Source: Aquamicrobium defluvii
GTDB lineage: Bacteria > Pseudomonadota > Alphaproteobacteria > Rhizobiales > Rhizobiaceae
DNA length: 64,000 nt
Reading direction: 5' to 3'
Assembly (NCBI RefSeq): GCF_004363725.1
Contig: NZ_SNZF01000001.1
Location: 62,001 to 126,000 of the forward strand
Shown here in pieces: positions 16,371 to 26,502 of this stretch (its first letter is position 1; each line of letters begins with the position of its first letter). A program made the translations under genes and the position numbers. The notes beneath the pieces are model-generated. The model was not told the origin of the DNA. It searched no databases and saw only the letters and a program-made list of their open reading frames with translations.

Positions 16371-18290
16371 ATGGCCGTTGCCGATACCGGTAGCGAGGTA
16401 GAGTCAGCCCCGCAGGCTGACCATCCCCAACACAAGCCGCACAGCACGCCCTACATGATGCTCGCCGCTCTCGGCGTGGTCTATGGCGACATCGGCACCA
16501 GCCCGATCTACGCCTTTCGTGTGGCGCTCGGCGCGGCTTCCGCATCCGAAAGCGCCACCCGCAACGATATTCTGGGCGTGCTTTCGCTCATCATCTGGGT
16601 GCTCACCATCGTCGTGGCGGTGAAGTACATGATGTTCGTGCTGCGTGCCGACAACAAGGGCGAGGGCGGCACGCTCTCCCTGATGGCGCTTGGCCGCTCT
16701 GCATTTCCGGCGCGTCCCGCCATCATCCTCGGCATCGGGATGGTGGGCGCCGCGCTTTTTTATGGCGATGCCGTCATAACACCTGCGATCTCCGTGCTTT
16801 CGGCAACGGAGGGCCTCACCATCATCGCCGATGGTTTCGGGCCATACATCGTGCCGCTGACGGTGGTCATCCTGCTGATCCTGTTTTCGGTACAGCGTTT
16901 CGGAAGCGGCGGCGTTGCCATCATCTTCGGCCCGATCACGCTTGTCTGGTTCGTCGCCATCGGCTTTGCAGGGCTTCGCCACATCATCCACGATCCCGAA
17001 ATCCTGCTCGCCATCAATCCGCTCTACATGCTCCGTTTCCTCGGTCATGAGCCGGTTGTCTCCCTCGCCATCATCGGAGGCGTCTTCCTGGCCGTGACCG
17101 GCGCGGAATCGGTCTATGCCGATCTTGGCCATTTCGGCCGCAAGCCCATCGTGCTCGCCTGGTTCTGGGTCGTGTTCCCCTGCCTGCTGCTGAACTATCT
17201 CGGGCAGGGGGCCTTCGTGCTGGCTCACGATGGCCATGTCGGTCACCCGTTCTTCCAGATGAACGATGGCTGGCTGCTCTATGTGATGGTGGCGCTGGCG
17301 ACGGCGGCGACCGTCATTGCCAGCCAGGCGGTGATCACCGGCGCCTATTCGCTTACGCGGCAGGCGGTTCAGCTCAACATGCTGCCGCGCATGGAAATCC
17401 GCCATACGTCGGAACGCCAGTCGGGCCAGATCTACATGCCGCGCGTGAATTTCCTGATGGCGGCGGTGGTTCTGCTGCTGGTGCTGGGGTTCCGCGAATC
17501 GGAGGGGCTCGCCTCCGCATACGGAATTGCCGTGACCGGGGTGATGCTGGTGACGACCACGCTGTTTTCCATCGTGATGATCCGCATCTGGAAGTGGCCC
17601 TTGTGGTCCGCCCTCGCGCTGACGGCGCTGTTCGGCCTGATCGAACTCGGTTTCCTCGTCACCAATGCCATGAAGGTCAGGGACGGCGGCTGGGCCTCGC
17701 TGGTGGTGGCATTCATGGTTGTCGTCGTGATGGTGACATGGGTGCGGGGGTCGCGCCTGCTGTTCGAGAAGACACGCAAGAACGAGGTGCCGCTGGAGTT
17801 TCTGGCCGGCAACCTGGCGAAGAAGAAGCCGCAGCTGGTGCCCGGCACGGCGATCTTCCTTACCAGCGATCCGCTCAGTGCGCCGACTGCGCTCATGCAC
17901 AGCCTCAAGCACTACAAGGTGCTGCACGAGCAGAACATCATCCTTTCGGTGGTGACCGCGCCCCAGCCGAAGGTGCCGGACAGCGAGCGGGTGAAGCTGG
18001 AAGCGATCAACGACCTGTTCATGCGCATCACCCTGACATTCGGCTACATGGAGCAGCCGAACATTCCGCGCGCGCTCGCTTCATGCCGCAAACAGGGATG
18101 GAAGTTCGACATCATGACAACCTCGTTCTTCCTGTCGCGGCGCTCTCTGAAGGCCGCAGCCAGTTCCGGCATGCCGATGTGGCAGGATCGCCTGTTCATC
18201 GGACTCGCGCGCTCGGCGGCGGATGCAACGGAATATTTCCAGATTCCGACCGGCCGCGTGGTGGAGATCGGCACGCAGGTGGCGATCTGA
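16371..18290 (+). CDS. kup: Kup-type potassium uptake transporter
   Basis: A 639-residue inner-membrane K+/H+ symporter of the KUP/HAK/KT family. It has about twelve membrane helices, the family signature [15 protein letters not shown] at about residues 37-51 and a later [13 protein letters not shown], followed by a C-terminal cytoplasmic domain from about residue 470 ([13 protein letters not shown] ... PNIPRALA). The length matches rhizobial Kup1. The ATG follows a modest AACGGAG site. It lies 94 bases after pdxJ, and its stop is 19 bases from the convergent membrane-regulator gene. Confidence 0.96.
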   Translation: MAVADTGSEVESAPQADHPQHKPHSTPYMMLAALGVVYGDIGTSPIYAFRVALGAASASESATRNDILGVLSLIIWVLTIVVAVKYMMFVLRADNKGEGGTLSLMALGRSAFPARPAIILGIGMVGAALFYGDAVITPAISVLSATEGLTIIADGFGPYIVPLTVVILLILFSVQRFGSGGVAIIFGPITLVWFVAIGFAGLRHIIHDPEILLAINPLYMLRFLGHEPVVSLAIIGGVFLAVTGAESVYADLGHFGRKPIVLAWFWVVFPCLLLNYLGQGAFVLAHDGHVGHPFFQMNDGWLLYVMVALATAATVIASQAVITGAYSLTRQAVQLNMLPRMEIRHTSERQSGQIYMPRVNFLMAAVVLLLVLGFRESEGLASAYGIAVTGVMLVTTTLFSIVMIRIWKWPLWSALALTALFGLIELGFLVTNAMKVRDGGWASLVVAFMVVVVMVTWVRGSRLLFEKTRKNEVPLEFLAGNLAKKKPQLVPGTAIFLTSDPLSAPTALMHSLKHYKVLHEQNIILSVVTAPQPKVPDSERVKLEAINDLFMRITLTFGYMEQPNIPRALASCRKQGWKFDIMTTSFFLSRRSLKAAASSGMPMWQDRLFIGLARSAADATEYFQIPTGRVVEIGTQVAI

Positions 18291-18309
18291 CGGGGCTGGT
18301 TCGCCCCAG

Positions 18310-19146
18310 TTACTCGGACACCGTCATCTTGAAGAAATCGCCCTGTATCTCGAACTCCTCGACGCCGGGCGTGGTGGCGGTGAAGACGATGGCCCGAGCC
18401 GGGGTCAGTCCCTGGCAGAACTTGCTGAAGCGGCGGGCCAGTCCGCCGTCCGAGAAGGTTCCCGTGCGCAGCGCCGGCAGGTCCGACTCAACCAGTTCCC
18501 AGTCGCGCGGCAGTTTCCCGCAATCGCCGCGCTCGGCGTAGATCGGGCGCGTGTCGCCAACCTTCATCGTCACCACCGGGTTGAACGGGACAATGGGCGC
18601 ATGGTCGGCCGGGCCGGCCCATGGTCGCCAGCCGGATGCGGTGATCAGGGAGCCGGCCGCGGCTCCGGCAGCCAGCAGGACGATGCCGCCGAACATGGTC
18701 TGAAGCATCGAAAAACGCTTGCGGCCCAGCCCTTCCCGGCTGAGCAGCGCGGGAAGGCCAGCCGGATGCGGCACCCTGCCGAGGGCCGTCATGGGCCTCG
18801 CCTCCGCAACCTCAGCGGAAGAAACCGGCACCGGCAGGCCAAAACGGGCTTCCATGTCGCCCGCCTGCTTGTAGAGCCTGCTCCACAAAGCCTGCGTGGC
18901 GGGATCGTCGGCCACGTTGAGCAGCTTCGCCAGCATCCTGAGATTGCCGGCGCGGGGCAGGTGACGCCCCGAGCGCCAGTTGTTGAGATTGCGCATGGCC
19001 GTCTCGAACTGGCGCTGACCCTTGCTGGCGGTCAGGGCGCAATAGGCGCTGGCCAGCGTGGCGTCGTCATAATAGCCGGCGCGGTTGCACAACTCGTCGA
19101 ACAGCAAATGCCAGCGCGTGAACGCCGCGTCGTCGGCTTCCTCCAT
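18310..19146 (-). CDS. Membrane-anchored HTH protein with SDGGL periplasmic domain (paralogue A)
   Basis: I do not recognise a named family. The 278-residue protein has three parts. Residues 1-95 form an all-helical cytoplasmic domain whose LNNWRSGRHLPRAGNLRMLAKLL (split near 54-76) looks like the recognition half of an XRE-type helix-turn-helix. A membrane helix covers about 146-171. The periplasmic domain (about 190-278) carries VTMKVGDTRPIY, C209, FSDGGLARRFSKFC (to C244) and RAIVFTATTPGVEE. The layout is ToxR-like. I place the start at ATG 19146, preceded by GAGGGGGAG, since it aligns residue for residue with paralogue B; ATG 19164 is an alternative overlapping B's stop. The gene follows B by 14 bases. 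Confidence 0.8.
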   Translation of the reverse strand: MEEADDAAFTRWHLLFDELCNRAGYYDDATLASAYCALTASKGQRQFETAMRNLNNWRSGRHLPRAGNLRMLAKLLNVADDPATQALWSRLYKQAGDMEARFGLPVPVSSAEVAEARPMTALGRVPHPAGLPALLSREGLGRKRFSMLQTMFGGIVLLAAGAAAGSLITASGWRPWAGPADHAPIVPFNPVVTMKVGDTRPIYAERGDCGKLPRDWELVESDLPALRTGTFSDGGLARRFSKFCQGLTPARAIVFTATTPGVEEFEIQGDFFKMTVSE

Positions 19147-19160
19147 CTCCCCCTCTCTTC

Positions 19161-19931
19161 TCATCGAACCAGATGTGCCGGATCGGTGACGAAAATCTTG
19201 ACGAAATCGTCCAGCAGCCGGACCTCCTCGACCCCGGCCTTCCGCGCTGTGAAGCGCACCGCCCGCACCAGCACGACGGCATTGCAGAAATTGCTCATCT
19301 TGCGGGCCAGGCCGCCGTCCGAAAATGTGCCCAAAGTGCTGAACGGCACACGCGGCATCGTGTAGCCCCATCCGGGAACATTGCCCCCGTCGCAGTCGCC
19401 GCGATCGCCGTGGATGAGCCGGCTTTCACCGACCAGCATCCTCACCCGCGCGTCATAGCCGATCATCGGCAGGTCGCGGTACGGGTCCGCGGCCATCCAG
19501 CGGAAGCCGGTGACGGCGACCACCGCTGTCATGGTGATGGCTCCCGCCCACAGCAGCCGGCGGCCGGCGGCGGGGCGGCGGACTTCCGCGCCGACAGGAG
19601 ATATGTCCGTGGCGAGCTGCTGCTGGCCCGGTACCTCGCGACCGCGCGCGGCGGCGTAGAGCAGGTTCCATTGCCTCAACAGTTCGGGCTCGTCCGAGAC
19701 ATGCAGCAGTTCGGCAAGGATCATGAAGTTGCGCCGCAGCGGCAGGTGGCGCCCGAGCCGCCAGTTGCGGAGGTTCTTCTCCGCCGCGTTGAAATCCTCC
19801 TGCGCGGATTTTCCCGCCCGGCGGCAGAGCTGGCTCGCCAGCCTCGCATTGTCGACATGGCCACGGCTTTCGCACAACTCGTCGAGCAAGATGTGCCACT
19901 GACTGAATCTGTTCCACTCAAGGCGCTGCAT
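19161..19931 (-). CDS. Membrane-anchored HTH protein with SDGGL periplasmic domain (paralogue B)
   Basis: A 256-residue tandem paralogue of the next gene. Over the first 95 residues about 41 are identical to paralogue A without a gap, by hand alignment, including WHxLxDELC (12-20), LAS (31-33) and NWRxGRHLP (56-64). The XRE-like helix-turn-helix is followed by a linker, one membrane helix (about 126-147) and a periplasmic domain with MLVGESRLI, C180, TFSDGGLARKMSNFC (C216) and RAVRFTARKAGVEE. No enzyme motif is visible, so a membrane-bound transcription regulator is the simplest reading. It is divergent from the lipoprotein gene at 20146, and an inverted repeat lies directly before its start. 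Confidence 0.8.
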   Translation of the reverse strand: MQRLEWNRFSQWHILLDELCESRGHVDNARLASQLCRRAGKSAQEDFNAAEKNLRNWRLGRHLPLRRNFMILAELLHVSDEPELLRQWNLLYAAARGREVPGQQQLATDISPVGAEVRRPAAGRRLLWAGAITMTAVVAVTGFRWMAADPYRDLPMIGYDARVRMLVGESRLIHGDRGDCDGGNVPGWGYTMPRVPFSTLGTFSDGGLARKMSNFCNAVVLVRAVRFTARKAGVEEVRLLDDFVKIFVTDPAHLVR

Positions 19932-19961
19932 GCCCTGTGCACCCCACGATGCCCACAGGGC
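19932..19961. promoter_or_regulatory. Inverted repeat upstream of paralogue B, candidate operator
   Basis: GCCCTGTG (19932-19939) and CACAGGGC (19954-19961) are perfect inverted arms separated by 14 bases, with half-site centres 22 bases apart, about two helical turns. The repeat touches the start codon of the regulator-like gene and lies in the 214-base region shared with the divergent lipoprotein gene. It could be an operator for the HTH proteins or an mRNA hairpin. Confidence 0.45.
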
Positions 19962-20145
19962 GATTTAAGAAGCGATTCATGGAGATAGCAACCGGGATTG
20001 CTTCCCTTTTTCCGTATTTTCCGGTGATTGGCGGACTTTTCGATTTGCTGGTGCGAATGGATTTGGCACGCCGGAAAGACCACCGCCGATGTTCTGCCTG
20101 GCTCCGGTGGATCAGCTTTCAGGCGTTACAGAGAGGGGCTTAGAG

Positions 20146-20499
20146 ATGCGAAACGCTATTGTTGTCGGCGCGATGTCGATCCTGTCGGGGCTGATGCTGT
20201 CGGGTTGTGTCACGCCGACCAACGCCGACAAGACAGTGGAAATGCGGGTGGGGGAAACGAGGCACCTGACCGCCTACCGGAGCAATTCCTGCGGCGCGGG
20301 AGCACCGGGCTATGCGGAAATCGAGGGTCGGCTTCCGAAGTCCTCGATCGTCAGATATTCCGACGGCGGGCTTTCGAGCCGTGTGAGCCGGGATTGTGGC
20401 AAGCGTGTGCCGACGCGCGCCGTCAACGGCACGGGCATTGCGGCGGGCACCGAAGGGCATCGCTATCAGTCCGGCACGGTGGCGATCATCGTGAAATAG
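20146..20499 (+). CDS. Small lipoprotein sharing the SDGGL domain
   Basis: A 117-residue protein with a lipoprotein signal peptide: hydrophobic stretch at 4-17 and lipobox LSGC with C21 as the lipidated cysteine. The mature part is one domain with VEMRVGETRHLTAY, C49, YSDGGLSSRVSRDC (C84), RAV and a final VAIIV. It matches the periplasmic domains of the two divergent membrane proteins, including the two cysteines (35 residues apart here, 35 and 36 there), which suggests a conserved disulfide. AGAGGGG ends about 7 bases before the ATG. The function is unknown; it may compete for or present the same ligand. Confidence 0.8.
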   Translation: MRNAIVVGAMSILSGLMLSGCVTPTNADKTVEMRVGETRHLTAYRSNSCGAGAPGYAEIEGRLPKSSIVRYSDGGLSSRVSRDCGKRVPTRAVNGTGIAAGTEGHRYQSGTVAIIVK

Positions 20500-20692
20500 G
20501 GTTCACGGCAAGGACCGGACCTGTGCGGGGGCAGTGCGGGTGACGCGGCAATGCGTCGCCCGCACGCGTTCATGGCGGTTGTGAACATGCGAAGCCTTGT
20601 TGTATCCCGGCGCCGGGGGAAGGCATCCGCAGGCGCATGGCCCGGCAACCGGCGGTGCAGAATGCGCATTGCCGGGGCAAAGCAGGTCTGAC

Positions 20693-21961
20693 GTGCAATC
20701 AACATTGTCTATCGCCATTGCGGGAGCCGGGCCGGCCGGGCTCGCAGCAGCGCTCTATCTCCACCGCGCCGGGCACAGGGTCACCATATTCGAGAGGTTC
20801 GAAAAGCCGGCCCCGGTCGGTTCCGGGCTGATCCTGCAGCCAACCGGGCTCACCGTGCTCGACGACCTCGGATTGCTTGGCGGCATCGTGGCCCTCGGCA
20901 GCCGTATCGACCGGCTGCATGGCGTGGATGCGCGGTCCGGCCGAACGGTGCTCGATGTGCGCTACCGGGCCTTGCCGGGCGGCCGCTTCGGTGTGGCGGT
21001 GCATCGCGCGGCGCTGTTCGGCGTGCTGTACCGCGCCGTGCAGCGCGAAGGCATCACCATCGAGACAGGCGTCGAAATCGATTCGCTCGATATGGGGGAG
21101 GCAGCGGTCCTGAGCGACGGCAAAGGAAGACGGATCGGATCGTTCGACCTCGTGATCGATGCCAGCGGCACGCGATCCCGGTTGCGGCGTTACTCGGATG
21201 TGCCCGTCGAGCCGACACCGCTGGCCTATGGCGCGTTCTGGGCGTCGCTGGGCTGGCGAGGCGAAGGTTTCGACGAACGGGCGCTCCTGCAACGCTATGA
21301 GAGGGCGCGGGTGATGATCGGCGTGCTGCCGATCGGTTGCGCCGGACCCGGCGGCGAGAAGATGGCTGCCTTCTTCTGGAGCCTGAAGCCGGATGATGCC
21401 GGTCGCGTGCAGACCGCAGGGCTTGAAGCATGGAAGGCGCGGGTGACCGGCTATTGGCCTGAATGCGTGGCCTATATCGACCAGATCGACAGTTTCGAGC
21501 AGCTTTCGCTTGCCCGCTACGGCCATCATACGCTGCCGGTTCCCGCCGGACGGCGGCTGGCGGTGATCGGGGATGCCGCGCACTCCACCAGCCCGCAACT
21601 GGGGCAGGGCGCCAACATGGCGCTGCTCGACGCGGCGGCGTTGGCACATGCGCTGAAGCAGAGTGCATGCGTGGAAGACGCGCTTGCAGCCTATGCGCGG
21701 GCGCGCCGCTGGCATATCCGCGGTTTCCAAACATTGTCGCGCATGTTCACGCCGTTCTACCAGTCGGACGGCTGGCTGCTGCCTTTCATGCGCGACAGCG
21801 TGGTGGCGACCATGGCGAGGGTTCCGCCGTCGCCGCGTATCCTGGCCGCGCTGGTGGCGGGAACGATCATCGACCCGCTGCACCGGATCGGACTTGCCGA
21901 GGCGGATTGGCAGCGGGTCGCGGCCAATTCTGCCGAGGCGATTCAAGTCGGCGCGACCTGA
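20693..21961 (+). CDS. FAD-dependent monooxygenase (PHBH family)
   Basis: A 422-residue flavoprotein of the p-hydroxybenzoate hydroxylase class, which uses NAD(P)H and oxygen to hydroxylate a substrate. It has the N-terminal dinucleotide fold IAIAGAGPAGLAAALYLHRAGHRVTIFER (its GxGxxG at about 10-15), a DG-like LVIDASGTRSRLR and the FAD ribityl motif GDAAHSTSPQLGQGANMALLDA. The substrate is not evident and no pathway genes flank it. I chose GTG 20693, after an AGCAGGT site, because the family normally starts a few residues before the glycine motif. A TetR gene follows downstream. Confidence 0.85.
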   Translation: MQSTLSIAIAGAGPAGLAAALYLHRAGHRVTIFERFEKPAPVGSGLILQPTGLTVLDDLGLLGGIVALGSRIDRLHGVDARSGRTVLDVRYRALPGGRFGVAVHRAALFGVLYRAVQREGITIETGVEIDSLDMGEAAVLSDGKGRRIGSFDLVIDASGTRSRLRRYSDVPVEPTPLAYGAFWASLGWRGEGFDERALLQRYERARVMIGVLPIGCAGPGGEKMAAFFWSLKPDDAGRVQTAGLEAWKARVTGYWPECVAYIDQIDSFEQLSLARYGHHTLPVPAGRRLAVIGDAAHSTSPQLGQGANMALLDAAALAHALKQSACVEDALAAYARARRWHIRGFQTLSRMFTPFYQSDGWLLPFMRDSVVATMARVPPSPRILAALVAGTIIDPLHRIGLAEADWQRVAANSAEAIQVGAT

Positions 21962-22097
21962 TCTGCCATTCTTCTGTCGTCGTGGATTCCGGGGCCTGCA
22001 TTCGGTGTCTGCGGTTTGCCGTGGCACGCCTTTTCAAAAGATCGGCCCTGCGCGAAAAGACCCTCTTGCCTTCGCCATGGCGATGGGGCATAGCTGG

Positions 22098-22119
22098 AAC
22101 CGTAACGTACGGTACGGTT
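22098..22119. promoter_or_regulatory. Palindrome before the TetR gene, probable operator
   Basis: AACCGTA (22098-22104) and TACGGTT (22113-22119) form a perfect 22-bp inverted repeat with the inner ACGTACGG. Its size and position, about 55 bases before the TetR start, are those of a self-regulating TetR operator. It could also affect the ilvC gene behind it. Confidence 0.6.
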
Positions 22120-22174
22120 GCCGGGTGGGGCTGGCCGGTCGGGAGAAAGGCAGCGGCAGAATATCTTTGCCGGC

Positions 22175-22843
22175 ATGTGGGCGGACGTGAGCGCGGTGCA
22201 GGTTTACGAACAGGAGGAAGTGCAGAAGCTGACGGAACGTCAGAAGGACATTCTGGACGCGGCTCTGCGCCTGCTGGTCGAGGACGGCGACAATCTCACC
22301 ATGGCCGCCGTTGCGCGCCGGGCGAAATGCTCCAAGGAAAGCCTTTACAAATGGTTCGGCGACCGCGACGGGCTGCTGACGGCGACGGTGCGCTGGCAGG
22401 CATCCAAGGTGCGCGTGGTGCCCGTGGATCAGGGCAGGCCGGATCTCATGTCGCTTACCGAAAGCCTCGAAAGCTACGCGCGCGACTGGCTGAAGGTGAT
22501 TTCGAGCGATACCTCCGTGGCGCTCAACCGCGTGGCGATCAGCCATGCCGGCTCGGGTCGCGACAAGCTCGGCGAGATCGTGTTGCAGAATGGGCGCTTT
22601 GCGCTGGCGGCCCGGCTCAAGCCGGTGCTGGATGCCGGCAAGCGGGCCGGTCTGCTGGTGTTCGAGGATGCGGAAACGGCGTTCCGGACGTTTTTCGGGC
22701 TGGTCGCGCGCGATGTGCAGATCAGGCTTCTGCTCGGCGACTGGCCGGGCATGACGGAGGCGGCGATCGAGGAAGACGCGGCGCGCGCCACCAGGCAGTT
22801 TCTTGCCCTGCACGGGGCCGGGAAGGCTCAACGGGCCGAGTAA
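22175..22843 (+). CDS. TetR/AcrR family transcriptional regulator
   Basis: A 222-residue repressor-type protein. The N-terminal TetR helix-turn-helix reads ILDAALRLLVEDGDNLTMAAVARRAKCSKESLYKWFGDRDGLL (about 25-67 in pieces), followed by a helical ligand-binding domain resembling the TetR C-terminal type 14/33 group. The exact start is unclear: ATG 22175 is used, but the frame is open to 22118, inside the palindrome, and no strong ribosome site is seen. It lies only 39 bases before ilvC and probably shares its transcript. Its inducer is unknown. Confidence 0.88.
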   Translation: MWADVSAVQVYEQEEVQKLTERQKDILDAALRLLVEDGDNLTMAAVARRAKCSKESLYKWFGDRDGLLTATVRWQASKVRVVPVDQGRPDLMSLTESLESYARDWLKVISSDTSVALNRVAISHAGSGRDKLGEIVLQNGRFALAARLKPVLDAGKRAGLLVFEDAETAFRTFFGLVARDVQIRLLLGDWPGMTEAAIEEDAARATRQFLALHGAGKAQRAE

Positions 22844-23902
<1,059 letters not shown>

Positions 23903-23925
23903 GTTCCCCGACCTGTGAAAAACGG

Positions 23926-23957
23926 AAGGCCGGCGATTGCAATCGCCGGCCTTTTTT
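23926..23957 (+). terminator. Rho-independent terminator after ilvC
   Basis: AAGGCCGGCGATTG (23926-23939) and CAATCGCCGGCCTT (23940-23953) are a perfect palindrome, followed by a T run to 23957. The A run on the left allows activity on the minus strand too, for the convergent BA14K gene. Confidence 0.92.
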
Positions 23958-23979
23958 CATGTGCGGGCAGGGAAAAGGT

Positions 23980-24489
23980 TCAGCCGTAGGGCGAACGGCA
24001 CTGACGGCGCGGCCCGTGATAGGGCTGGAACGTGTTGTCCCAGGCCCGGTAGGACCGGTAGCGGTTGTAGCACCAGCGCACATGCGCATCGCCTGCCGGG
24101 CGATAATAGCGGCGCGGTTCGACATAGCGGTAGGCCGGAACGCCGAGCCCGAGGCCGAAATAGAAGCCTGAGCCGCGATAATGGGGCCGGTAGTAATTAT
24201 GCCGGGGCGGCCGGGGGCGATGCCAATGCCCCCCATGGTGCGGAGGACGCCAGTGCGAGCCGCCCGGACGGTGAGGGCGGTTCCAGTTGCCGGACGGCCG
24301 GTTGCCGTGATGGGGAGGTCTGCGCCAGCGCTCGTCGCGAACCTTGACGATGTCCTGTGATGCACTTGCCGCAGGCGCGGCGGGTGTGTTCGCAGGCGGC
24401 GGCCCGGCCATCGCCGGAACCGAGAGCATGCCTGCAAGACACAGAACGGTCAGCCCGGCCCTGAGCGGAGAGGAAAGAAGCTTTTTCAT
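23980..24489 (-). CDS. BA14K family exported protein
   Basis: A 169-residue secreted protein. It has a signal peptide ([20 protein letters not shown], ending near AMA at residue 28), an unusually His/Pro/Arg/Trp-rich middle (about 50-115, with repeated RPPHHG, HRPG and GHWHRP) and a C-terminal module [20 protein letters not shown] ... CRSPYG. That module is the BA14K signature, from the immunoreactive 14-kDa protein of Brucella abortus, with its two cysteines. The His-rich middle could bind metal ions, which is inference. ATG 24489 was chosen over an upstream in-frame start at 24513 because the signal peptide begins there. Confidence 0.85.
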   Translation of the reverse strand: MKKLLSSPLRAGLTVLCLAGMLSVPAMAGPPPANTPAAPAASASQDIVKVRDERWRRPPHHGNRPSGNWNRPHRPGGSHWRPPHHGGHWHRPRPPRHNYYRPHYRGSGFYFGLGLGVPAYRYVEPRRYYRPAGDAHVRWCYNRYRSYRAWDNTFQPYHGPRRQCRSPYG

Positions 24490-24651
24490 ATGCCACTCCC
24501 GAGGATAGAGCAAGTCGCAGCGCCGAAGCGTTGCGGCGATTGGCTTCAGGATGACGTCCGGTCAATGAACGCAGGATGAACGGTTGCAGTTCCGTCCGCA
24601 TGCCGTTTCTGCGCTTGTCTTTGACGCGACTTGCAGGCAATTGTCGCTGCC

Positions 24652-25764
24652 ATGTCGCTGCGCCTCGCCACCTTCAATGTCGAGAACCTGATGAACAGGT
24701 TCGATTTCTCCGGCTTCCGCAACCAGCTCAATCAGGACCGGACGCTGGCCCTGTTCGAGATCAGGAGCGAGGCCGAATACCGCGCGCTGGAACAGGCTCG
24801 CGCCATCGCGCATTCGGACGATACGCGCCAGCTCACCGCGCTGGCGATCGCGGCGACGCGGGCCGACATCATCTGCATGCAGGAGGTGGACAATATCGAG
24901 GCGCTCAAGGCCTTCGAATACGGCTATCTGTTCAAGATGGTGGGGCAGGGCTACCGGCAGAAGTACACCACCTCAGGCAATGATTCGCGCGGCATCGACG
25001 TGGCGCTGATGATGCGCGACGAGACCGCGCACGGCCAGCCGATCGAATTCATGCGCATGACCAGCCATGCGCATCTCACCTTCGGCGAGCTTGGCCTGCA
25101 TACGCCGGAACTGGCGGCATTGGGGCAGGAACCGCATGAGCGTATCTTCAGGCGGGACTGTCTGGAGATCGACCTTAAGATCGGCGGCAAGCCGCTGACA
25201 CTCTATCTGGTTCATTTCAAGTCGATGGGCAGCCCGCGCAACGGGCTCGATGGCCGTCAGGCGACCATGCCGATCCGCTTTGCCGAGGCGAGGGCCGTGC
25301 GCCATATCATCGAGCAGCGATTCGGGCGCGAGCGCGCGGCGGACAAGCGCTGGGCGGTCTGCGGCGACATGAACGATTACCGGCAAAGGGTGGTGATCGA
25401 CGGCGAGGGGCCGTCCGATTACCGCTTTGAGGTGCACGACGAGCCGGTTTCCTGCCTCGACGTCCTGCTGGAAGACGGATTCTGCGAGAATGTCGTGGAA
25501 CGACGGCCCGAGATGGACCGCTGGACGCTCTACCATACACGCGGGCCGCAGGAGCGGCATCTGTGCCAGCTCGACTACATCCTGCTGTCGCGTTCGCTGG
25601 CGGAAGAAAATGCCGGGGCGGTGCCGGACATCGTGCGCAACGGACAACCCTGGCGTACGCCGTTCCCGGGCGGGCAGGATGTCGACCGCTTTCCGCGCGT
25701 GGGCTGGGACCGGCCGAAAGCCTCGGATCACTGCCCGGTTGCGGTGACGCTGGATATCGTATGA
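24652..25764 (+). CDS. Endonuclease/exonuclease/phosphatase family protein
   Basis: A 370-residue metal-dependent hydrolase of the EEP superfamily (DNase I / exonuclease III / phosphodiesterase fold). Visible catalytic segments are RLATFNVENL (4-13), IICMQEVDN with the metal-binding Glu, VHFKSMGSP, VCGDMNDY and the C-terminal KASDHCPVAV with the catalytic Asp-His pair. No signal peptide is seen. Whether the substrate is nucleic acid or a phosphoester metabolite cannot be told. The Nudix gene follows at 7 bases, so the two probably form an operon. Confidence 0.88.
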   Translation: MSLRLATFNVENLMNRFDFSGFRNQLNQDRTLALFEIRSEAEYRALEQARAIAHSDDTRQLTALAIAATRADIICMQEVDNIEALKAFEYGYLFKMVGQGYRQKYTTSGNDSRGIDVALMMRDETAHGQPIEFMRMTSHAHLTFGELGLHTPELAALGQEPHERIFRRDCLEIDLKIGGKPLTLYLVHFKSMGSPRNGLDGRQATMPIRFAEARAVRHIIEQRFGRERAADKRWAVCGDMNDYRQRVVIDGEGPSDYRFEVHDEPVSCLDVLLEDGFCENVVERRPEMDRWTLYHTRGPQERHLCQLDYILLSRSLAEENAGAVPDIVRNGQPWRTPFPGGQDVDRFPRVGWDRPKASDHCPVAVTLDIV

Positions 25765-25771
25765 GGCGGCG

Positions 25772-26485
25772 GTGAGCTTTAATCTCCCTGCGAATGTGAT
25801 TCTGCCCGTCGACAGGATCGACGTGCGGCTCGATCCCTCACCGCATCCATTCGAGCGTGACAATGCGGATGCCATCGCCGAGGGCTGGCTTGAGCACCGG
25901 GCGGGAAATCCTGCCCTGTTCGATGGAACGATGGTGCTTCTGTCGTCGCTCACCTATGAAGGCGGACTGCTGGCAGGGGTTTGCCACGAAGTTCGCTATT
26001 CCACCTTCCTGCACTGGCGTCGCCACAGCGATACGCCGCACGCGCATCATGCCTTCGCCCATGCCATGCCGGTAACCAGCGACGGTGCGCTGGTGGCGAT
26101 CCGCATGGCGCCGCATACGCTCAACGCCGGCAAGGTCTATTTCGCGGCCGGATCTTTCGAGCCGGAGGATTTCGTCGGCGGGCAGGTAGACATGCACCGC
26201 AACATGGCGCGCGAGGTGACGGAGGAAACCGGTCTGGATCTCGATGCCGCGGGGGCGGAGCAGCGGCACCATCTGATCTCGACGCCCGGCGGCGTGGTGA
26301 TCTTCCGCCGCTACCGTTTTGCCGAAACGGCCGGCGAGCTGACTGCGCGCATCCATGCCCATATCGCTGCCGATCCCGATCCCGAGATCAGCGAGCCGGT
26401 CGTCATTGCGGATGCGGCGGTGCGGCTTGCCGGGCTGATGGCCTACATGCCGGCCCTGACCGACTGGCATTTTTCCAATCCCTGA
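25772..26485 (+). CDS. Nudix hydrolase
   Basis: A 237-residue Nudix-fold protein. The box is read as GSFEPEDFVGGQVDMHRNMA then REVTEETGLDL (about 129-160), giving the REVxEExG catalytic core that binds Mg2+ and cleaves nucleoside diphosphate linkages. The glycine-to-REV spacing is slightly irregular compared with the strict 23-residue consensus. The N-terminal 90 residues lack a named domain. It begins with GTG 7 bases after the endonuclease-family gene and is probably co-transcribed with it. The substrate is unknown. Confidence 0.85.
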   Translation: MSFNLPANVILPVDRIDVRLDPSPHPFERDNADAIAEGWLEHRAGNPALFDGTMVLLSSLTYEGGLLAGVCHEVRYSTFLHWRRHSDTPHAHHAFAHAMPVTSDGALVAIRMAPHTLNAGKVYFAAGSFEPEDFVGGQVDMHRNMAREVTEETGLDLDAAGAEQRHHLISTPGGVVIFRRYRFAETAGELTARIHAHIAADPDPEISEPVVIADAAVRLAGLMAYMPALTDWHFSNP

Positions 26486-26502
26486 CGGGCCGGGTTTTCT
26501 TC

